Positions 58,038 to 64,000 of a DNA stretch of 64,000 nt are shown one piece after another. Each line of letters opens with the position of its first letter. Within the stretch, counting starts at the first letter, position 1. The DNA lies in contig CM033400.1 of the NCBI GenBank assembly GCA_019426215.1, forward strand, positions 19,762,568-19,826,567, given 5' to 3'. Source of the DNA: Buddleja alternifolia (taxonomy: Eukaryota > Streptophyta > Magnoliopsida > Lamiales > Scrophulariaceae). The position numbers were made by a program, and so were the translations under genes. Under the pieces are notes generated by a model that saw nothing but the letters and a program-made list of their open reading frames with translations, searched no databases and had not been told where the DNA came from.

Positions 58038-58657
58038 TCATCCCTGTACAAGATTTAGATTTATTTGCTGAGAGATTGTCTTAAAGTTGCGGTGATTTAT
58101 TTTTCTATGCCATAACCAACCCGTTTTAGATTCACTTTTAGCCACAAAACATGTAGGGTTGTTATACATTGTTGAACCCCAATCTACCAAATACACATTG
58201 CTTGTTCTTTTACCTTTCAATTTAGTAGATTTAGTCTTAGCATCGTTAATATAGTAACAGTCACTTGAAAACTTGACTTCAAAGCCTTTATCACAAAAAT
58301 GACTTAACAAATTATGCTTAAGACCTTCAACATAATAAACATCACTAATCATGATGTTCCCCTTATGTACAGTACCTATACCATTGGTTTTACCTTAAAG
58401 TCCCACTATCGATGTACCAAACAGATGTATCGGCTCTAGCTCTTAGTACCCGCAATCAAAATGGCAGTTCTAATTCTTCTTAGGTACCCATTTAATCTTG
58501 GGTCCTTCAACGTTAGTAGCTTTAGTCTGAATTAAGACTTTTGGAACCCATACTTGTCGGGTCTTCATTACGTGAAGACTAGCCTTCTTGGGTTTCAGTT
58601 TGTGTTATGTGTGCTTCTTTGGTGTATAATAATATCCTCTATTATAATAGTAATCAT
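58038..58657 (-). pseudogene. SIRE-2 protease end and GAG-pre-integrase, truncated by B2
   Basis: 58352-58038 reads VYYVEGLKHNLLSHFCDKGF and WLWHRKINHRNFKTIS. Beyond 58380 the protease active-site region survives only in fragments (VWYIDSGTL-like near 58400). The Tyr-rich gag segment is cut at 58657 by the B2 LTR. A stop separates it from the integrase frame. Confidence 0.8.
58653..58657. repeat. Presumed left target duplication of B2 (ATCAT)
   Basis: Five bases before the TG of the B2 LTR, inside the SIRE-2 Tyr-rich gag segment. The right copy is outside the window, so this is not confirmed. Confidence 0.5.
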
Positions 58658-60259
58658 TGTTAGGTATATGCCCTAGATGCCAATGAGGACAAATAGTTAG
58701 ATTAGGGTATCTCATTATGTTGTAGAAACTATTAGAACGATCTTAATAAAGGCATCTACATTTTGTTCATATAAATCTTTATGGCATCTAAATAAGTATT
58801 GAACATATAGTCCATGTGAATAAAGGTTTGACTCTTTGCCCTTTATGGAATAAAGATGTGGCATGGGAAGAGTCTTATACCTTATCACTTAAAGGGTTCG
58901 CAAGTCAAGAAATCTTAATTGGGCATTAAGATTCGACTTGTATGACACATGATCTGACGATGAGTGCCAGTCGAACGCTATAGGGATAGTGGGATCAAGT
59001 ATCATAGATATGTCAATGGAATTGACATATTCGAACACGGCTTGTAGTAATCTGATCACATGGGTATTTACTCAGTGACTGTCAATGATTGGATTACTGA
59101 TCGTAATAGTATGCGTGAGCCTTAGACCTGAGGGTTTATGATCAATGTGCTTGTATTATTGGATCTGTTACCATAGTAGTTAGGCCCATATCACCCGTCG
59201 GTGGGGTCGACCTCGAAGTGCGATATCAATGAGACAAGTAGCAGTTGATCAGTGATCGCCAAGATGGGATTCACTGTCTCGATAGTAAACGAGAAGGTAT
59301 CCTGTGCGATTATAGGCTAATGAAATTATAAGTTTTTGGCCAAAGCATAACAGCTAATTCATGTGGGACATTGAGGGTAGTTTAGTAATTTCATTATGCT
59401 ATAATCTAATGCACAATATCAAGTTTAGTGAGTTTGACATTTTCCATGACTCTCACTTGATCGGGATATGTCAGTGAAGGGTTTATACTCATACGGCATT
59501 TATGATCAAGAGGTTCGTAAAATGATTCGTTCGTTTCGTACTCAATTGGGTTACGATGTGAGTCCAGCGAACTGGCTAGGTGACACTCACATCCTTAGGT
59601 AATTCCTCCCTTTGCCAATTGAGATGAACCTCAAGAGTCGCGCTATAAGAAACGAGCGGGATGTATCTTTTTATGTAAATCTTTTAGAAAGAATTAAATG
59701 GACTGATTGATTTAATTAGATTAAATCAATTAATTGTATTAAATTAAATTATTCGATTAGTACATTAATTAATTGGAATTAATTAATAGTATATATTATG
59801 TTTAAATTGGATTTAAATTTAAATATATACAGATTGGCTAGAAATTAGACAAGCAAATTAAAAGCCCACCAGTCCAAGGCAACCCTAGGAGGGGCGGCCA
59901 CTTAGGGCTTTTTGGAGTAGCCTCCAACTTGTTCCACAAGTTAGTTGAGTTTAAAAGGACTCCTATAGTGGAACAAACCCAAAGTAACAAGATAACATTA
60001 TACAAAACAAAAAGAAAAGAACTTTCTCCCCTCTCTCCTCTCTAGCCGTCAACTACTGTAAAGAAGGAGGAGTCTCGGGATCTTTGGAAGGCTCGTTTCG
60101 CATGAAGCTTTAGAGACAGGAGCGCTTTGAGGATTGTTGTTCTGCAAAATCAATAAACAAATCAAAAGGGAATGTTTATTCGTTCTAAATTTCATGAAAC
60201 CCATGAAAAATCATTAGATCTTTTTTTGTGATCTACCGGTAGGAATCCTTGAATCTTCC

Positions 60260-61610
60260 TGACACGCTAGAAGCTAACGTGCTTGAATAGCAAGTGCACT
60301 AGTCGCGTGTAGTAATAGATGGACAAAAAGTCCGGGTTGTCGAACCTCAAGGACTTGGATTTTTAACTTAAGATTTGCAATTAAGGTAAAGACAATTAAA
60401 GTAAAATAAAAGAAAAACAATTAAGCAAACGAAAGATCAAAGGAGGGAACAAGCTATGAATTAAACCTCACGAAATGGTTAAAAAGACTAAGGCACATGC
60501 TATAACCGAATCCACTCGTCGATATATATGAGTTACTCTTCGAATTATTAGACTCCTATTGCTTTGGTGAAAACTCCTTAATTAATCATTACCCGATGTC
60601 TCGGCACATAACAATCCTATGATTGATTGACGGTTCTCTAAATATGTCTATCCGAGAATCTAATCAACAACCATGCATTAACGTTCTAGAGTTTCCCCGG
60701 ATAAATCCGGCTAACCGCACCCGAAAATCTTTACCTATTTCTAGGAAGAATTCCACATTAGTTTCGGATGATGTGTTGATTCATTTGAACCCTAACCTAT
60801 CTTCTCTCGAATGACTAGATTAGGCACAATAGCAAGCATATGGAGATCAAGCATATGATTGTGATAAAAGCACAAAATCAACACACAAAGCAATTAGGAG
60901 AATTAATACGAAAATTAACTTCACATATATTGATTCATGAATTCGGCCTTCACATGGCCTTAGTTCTACAAGATTAGCTCATATTCAATAGCTCAAGAAG
61001 GTCTAAAACAATCATATACATAGTTATTAACATAAACATGTAAATGAAATACAAAAGAAAGCTCCCTAAGTCTCGAAGGATGATGAATCCTTGGTTGTAG
61101 CTTCAATCTCTAGCTCAGTCCCCCTTCTTCACCTTCAATTGTTGATGAAATTATGGCTCAAAAACCCAGAAAATGCTCTACAATTCCCCAGATTTCGAAC
61201 CCCCTTTCCTCTCTGAAATTTGGCTTTTAAACAATTGAAAAACGGTTACGCCGGCGCCTAGACGAGGCCTACGTGGCTTACTTTTCTTGGGGGAGAAGTC
61301 CGGCGGTGCCCAGGCATGGAAAGTACAGCGCTCGGGCGCGGGAATAACGGCGCCTAGGCGCGGTCAATAGGGATCAAGTTTGTTGTTCTTGATCGGCGCC
61401 CGAGCGTGGTCAGCTCGGCGCCTGGGCGTGGTCGACAGGCTTCAAAAAGTGTCGTGCACTGTTTTTCGCCTTTTTCTTCGTGTGCTCTCGTTTATCACCT
61501 GAAATCACTTAACACCCTAATTAAACACAAATGTGGCATGATTTAGGCAATAAATAACTCCAACAATATCAGATCATAGGCTTAAAAACACGTAAAAACT
61601 CCTCTTATCA
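60260..61610 (-). mobile_element. Gypsy-type solo LTR (G2), 1,351 bp
   Basis: On the minus strand starts TGATAAGAGGAGTTTTTACG and ends ...CACGTTAGCTTCTAGCGTGTCA. CTTCC flanks both sides (60255-60259 and 61611-61615). Both ends resemble G1, in the opposite orientation. It also carries a cluster of GC-rich palindromic units. Confidence 0.9.
61248..61432. repeat. Cluster of GC-rich palindromic units in G2
   Basis: Five or six variants of CGGCGCCTAGGCGCGG (for example 61248-61265, 61349-61364, 61394-61409, 61412-61427). Same type of structure as the G1 array, different sequence. Confidence 0.85.
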
Positions 61611-61654
61611 CTTCCGTTGCAATTCTCTGTTTTCCTGTACGGGATTCCTAACAG

Positions 61655-61667
61655 TGGTATCAGAGCC
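61655..61667 (+). promoter_or_regulatory. B2 primer-binding site
   Basis: TGGTATCAGAGCC, a perfect match to the initiator methionine tRNA type, one base after the LTR. Confidence 0.97.
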
Positions 61668-61799
61668 GACTTGGTTAAAATTATGTTAAGATTATGTTGG
61701 TTAAAATTGGATTTTTATAAAATTTGATTTTATGTATTTAATATTCGATGTTAAATCTGAAATTTTGAAAATATACATCACCTTGAAATCGTCGCACGA

Positions 61800-62055
61800 T
61801 TACATGTTTTTTCGCCGCCGGCAATGGCGAATCGGGGTGGCACCACGGTGTGTTTTTGAAGCACATGCGAGCACCACCCCGCTGCTCATGTAATTTGAAA
61901 AACAAAAAAAAAAAGGGAAAAAGGGGGAGTGGCGGCGCTGATTTGCGCCGCCACCCGGCGATGGAACTAGGGGGGCATATGCTGCCCTAGTCGTGCACTG
62001 GGCCTTAGCCCGGCGCACTTCTGTGCGCCTTAACGGGCGCTGGGCCCGACCCAAT
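61800..62055. other. GC-rich island with 10-bp hairpin in the B2 leader
   Basis: GTGGCGGCGC (61929-61938) pairs perfectly with GCGCCGCCAC (61945-61954) around a 6-base loop. An 84-codon minus-strand frame across it is low complexity and antisense, and not a gene. Confidence 0.75.
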
Positions 62056-62952
62056 GTATTAATATATATATATATTTTTAATATTTAAATATATATATAA
62101 ATTAATAAATATTAGGGTTTGACCCTAATAGACGAATTCGACCTGTGATTTGTCAAAAACCCCTTTTTCCTTAAATGTTTTTCTTAATATTAAATTGGAT
62201 TTAATTAAGTTAAAATTGGATTTGATTTTAATATTAAATTGGATTTAATAATATCATAAATTAAATTGGATTTTTATTTATGATTTGCGACGACTAAATA
62301 AATAGGATTTATTTTAGGTTGATCATATTTTTCCAAAATAAATTAGGAATAAGTTTGACTTATTTCCTAAATAATAAATTGGATTTATTTCCTATTAAAA
62401 TTGAAATCAAAATTCATCTTTTCTAATTAAATTAGATTTAATCGGTTTTTGAATTTCTTTTCGATTTTAAACTCAAAACCAACATAAACTTAAATAGTTT
62501 TCTTACATGCTTTGATGTATGTTGTGGTGGATGCTTCCATGGACTTAGGGTTTTACTGCTTTAGTATTATCTGGGTTGTATTGGGCAATTGCCCCCCAGT
62601 TTGTACTTTTAATTTTGGTAGTATGATGTATAGGGTGCTTTCTGAGTTGTGTATATTAGAGGTAAGACCTTTTCAAGCTTGGAGCCCGAAGATCTATTAG
62701 AAATTAGATTTGTAATAGACCTCTATGGCCTGATTGATCTATTGGTTTGGATCAATCTAGAATGTCCATGGAAATGCATGTTGTTAGAATAACTAGGTTT
62801 TTCTATGCATGCATGATTATAATCCATATATGCGCGAAATAAATTAATGTGCAAAGTGAGACCTTATTTTTCCAAAAATTCTCCCAAATTAAAATACTAG
62901 GTAAGTAGGGGATATTGGATATCCTGGCTCTCCATCAAACTTGGAAAAGATG

Positions 62953-63013
62953 GGATTATGAGTTATGCATGGCATCGTCCCGACTAATGGGGTTATGCAA
63001 TAATTCATAATCC
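62953..63013 (+). other. B2 leader stem-loop 1
   Basis: GGATTATGA (62953-62961) pairs with TCATAATCC (63005-63013); pairing continues inward for about ten more pairs with one bulge. The loop includes CATCGTCCCGACTAATG. Confidence 0.75.
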
Positions 63014-63052
63014 ATATCTCTTCAAGTGCATTTGATGCCATCGGTCGAAGCA

Positions 63053-63093
63053 AATCTTATCCCATACACCGTTACAGGTTGCAAGATAAGATT
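63053..63093 (+). other. B2 leader stem-loop 2
   Basis: AATCTTATC (63053-63061) pairs perfectly with GATAAGATT (63085-63093). The 23-base loop contains CACCGTTACAGGTTGCAA. Confidence 0.75.
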
Positions 63094-63133
63094 CAACTGT
63101 TAGATCGATAGGAGTTGATGGGAAAGTACTTAG

Positions 63134-63181
63134 ATGGATCACCACCAATATTTCATTACAGGCTGAGGTTGAGTGATCCAT
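63134..63181 (+). other. B2 leader stem-loop 3
   Basis: ATGGATCAC (63134-63142) pairs perfectly with GTGATCCAT (63173-63181). The 30-base loop contains CATTACAGGCTGAGGTTG. Confidence 0.7.
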
Positions 63182-63244
63182 GAGCCAAAGGTAGATTGAA
63201 TCATCAGTAAGACTAGTTGACATGGCATGTCACTTCAAAAGTTC

Positions 63245-63281
63245 CAATGAGCCATACATCGTTACAGATTGCAACTCATTG
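63245..63281 (+). other. B2 leader stem-loop 4
   Basis: CAATGAG (63245-63251) pairs with CTCATTG (63275-63281), extendable by two pairs past one mismatch. The 23-base loop contains CATCGTTACAGATTGCAA and differs from the loop of stem-loop 2 at two positions. Confidence 0.7.
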
Positions 63282-63477
63282 AAATTTTTGAAGAACTCAA
63301 TCACTCACTATGAAATCTTTCCAACGAGATTTCCGTTCATTGCAGTGGGAGTGCAATGGTTCGAAAAATGTAGTGGGAGCCAAGTAAAAAATTAAAGTCC
63401 TAATTTTTAATTGGGTACAACATAATTATCTAATTGAATCTTGGTTAATTTTCTGCAGTAATTTTATTTCTCTCAAA

Positions 63478-64000
63478 ATGGTAAACCCACTCAAAGTTTT
63501 GCTTGAAAAGAATGTTTTGAACAGCCAGAATTTCTCTGATTGGAACAGAGGTTTGAGGATAGTCCTAAATGATGAAAATCTCAAGTACATGTTGGAACTA
63601 GATCGACCACCGAGGCCTGGGGTCAACGAGGATGATTCAGTCAAACTAGCATACTCAGATTGGGTATCTGATGCTCGTAAAGTAAGAGATTATATGTTGA
63701 GGTCCGTGTGTGGCGAGTTAGAACGCACACATCAAAACATGGATAGTCCCAAATCCATCATGCTGCACTTGGAGGAGCTGTTTGGGGAACTCGGAAAGTC
63801 CGTCAGATACTATGTATCTAAAGAGCTCTTCAACATAAAAATGAAAGAGAATGAGGATGTTAAAGATCATGTTTGGAAGATCTCCATGCTAGACAGGCTT
63901 AGGTCTCTGGGTTGCTACATGGACCTTTACCTACAGGTGGACCTCATTCTCCAATCATTACCTAGATCCTTCTTGGATTTCGTCATCAATTTTGACATAG
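63478..64000 (+). CDS. B2 gag (copia, UBN2-type), open to the window end
   Basis: ATG at 63478 opens a frame with no stop through 174 codons to the edge. It reads MVNPLKVLLEKNVLNSQN near the start, then FSDWNRGLRIVLNDENLKYM, LHLEELFGELGKSVRYYVSK, MKENEDVKDHVWKI and YMDLYLQVDLILQSLP. The family core is PNY..W..NLRIVL... then LDELFGE... The start agrees with B1 gag and follows the hairpin array. Gag forms the virus-like particle that encloses the element RNA. It is the only intact gag in the window, which suggests B2 is younger than B1. The zinc knuckle and pol lie to the right. Confidence 0.9.
   Translation, partial: MVNPLKVLLEKNVLNSQNFSDWNRGLRIVLNDENLKYMLELDRPPRPGVNEDDSVKLAYSDWVSDARKVRDYMLRSVCGELERTHQNMDSPKSIMLHLEELFGELGKSVRYYVSKELFNIKMKENEDVKDHVWKISMLDRLRSLGCYMDLYLQVDLILQSLPRSFLDFVINFDI

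Larger units (their letters stand above)
48111..58657 (-). mobile_element. SIRE-type copia element related to SIRE-1 (SIRE-2), partial
   Basis: Minus strand. Partial 3' LTR 48111-49242, polypurine tract, extra gene (52523-49486), spacer, RNase H and reverse transcriptase (53210-54478), solo LTR S2, rest of reverse transcriptase and integrase (56592-57992), pre-integrase (58352-58038). Protein similarity to SIRE-1 is high through integrase and linker, lower in the extra gene. The 5' part (gag and 5' LTR) lies beyond the B2 insertion and outside the window. Confidence 0.88.
58658..61653 (+). repeat. B2 5' LTR (about 1.64 kb without G2)
   Basis: Starts TGTTAGGTATATGCCC, ends ...GGGATTCCTAACA, and is followed at once by a perfect primer site. 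Shares the complement of 'gaggtcgaccccacc' with S1 and B1 LTRs. The insertion of G2 at 60260 splits it. Confidence 0.92.
61668..63477 (+). other. B2 leader (5' untranslated region)
   Basis: 1.8 kb without a gene: GC-rich island (61800-62055), AT-rich middle with repeated 'aaattggattt' phrases (62190-62420), then four stem-loops (62953-63281), and gag 197 bases later. Confidence 0.8.
58658..64000 (+). mobile_element. Copia element B2, 5' part, running off the window
   Basis: The plus-strand 5' LTR (58658-61653, including solo LTR G2), primer site, leader of about 1.8 kb and an open gag to the end. LTR and gag are clearly related to those of B1. Insertion target was SIRE-2. Pol and 3' LTR would lie to the right. 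Confidence 0.9.

Overview
The window is plant nuclear DNA, almost certainly from a flowering plant. AT-rich sequence is packed with nested Ty1/copia elements, gypsy-type solo LTRs and CACTA (En/Spm) DNA transposons, and I find no host gene, tRNA gene or rRNA gene. SIRE-type copia elements with an extra gene downstream of pol, and a CACTA transposon carrying an Ulp1-like protease, fit a eudicot, but the species cannot be read from the sequence. Most recognisable coding sequence is on the minus strand and is broken by stops, frameshifts or insertions. The exceptions are the transposase genes of the large CACTA element and an open gag running off the right edge.

Layout, using my own labels. (1) 1-5036: part of the leader of a plus-strand copy of copia family A ('A0'). 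It is split by a 4.6 kb non-coding LTR element ('LARD', 334-4900, target duplication AAATT), which itself holds a 1.04 kb CACTA element (2591-3632, duplication ATT). (2) 5037-26077: a second family A element ('A1', minus strand) with gag but no recognisable pol. Inside it sits a B-type solo LTR ('S1', 8297-20656). S1 is itself split by a gypsy-type solo LTR ('G1', 9644-11237, duplication GTGTT) and a near-complete decayed copia ('B1', 11406-20497, duplication GATTC). (3) 26078-48110: a SIRE-type copia ('SIRE-1', minus strand) with an additional spliced gene between pol and the 3' LTR. Its gag is interrupted by a 9.5 kb CACTA element ('CACTA-1', 36289-45768, duplication TGA). (4) 48111-58657: a related element ('SIRE-2', minus strand), whose reverse transcriptase is split by a 2.1 kb solo LTR ('S2', 54480-56586, duplication TATGT). 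(5) 58658-64000: the 5' LTR, primer site, leader and open gag of a plus-strand copia ('B2'). Its LTR holds a second gypsy-type solo LTR ('G2', 60260-61610, duplication CTTCC).

How the parts work together: CACTA-1 has the two-gene organisation of an autonomous element, a TNP2-type transposase plus a TNPA-like/Ulp1 protein, bounded by arrays of palindromic subterminal repeats that the TNPA-like protein may bind. The short CACTA has the same style of ends and could be mobilised by such proteins. The LARD and A1 lack pol and would need enzymes from other elements. SIRE-1 and SIRE-2 both keep remains of the same extra gene; in SIRE-1 it has its own TATA-type promoter.

The least expected signal is RNA-like structure in the copia leaders. 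Just upstream of gag, B2 has four stem-loops and A1 has three. Within each element the stem sequences differ while a loop motif is kept, and B1 has one that shares loop sequence with B2. Each leader also has a GC-rich island with strong hairpins a few hundred bases after the primer-binding site. Candidate roles are genomic RNA packaging or dimerisation.
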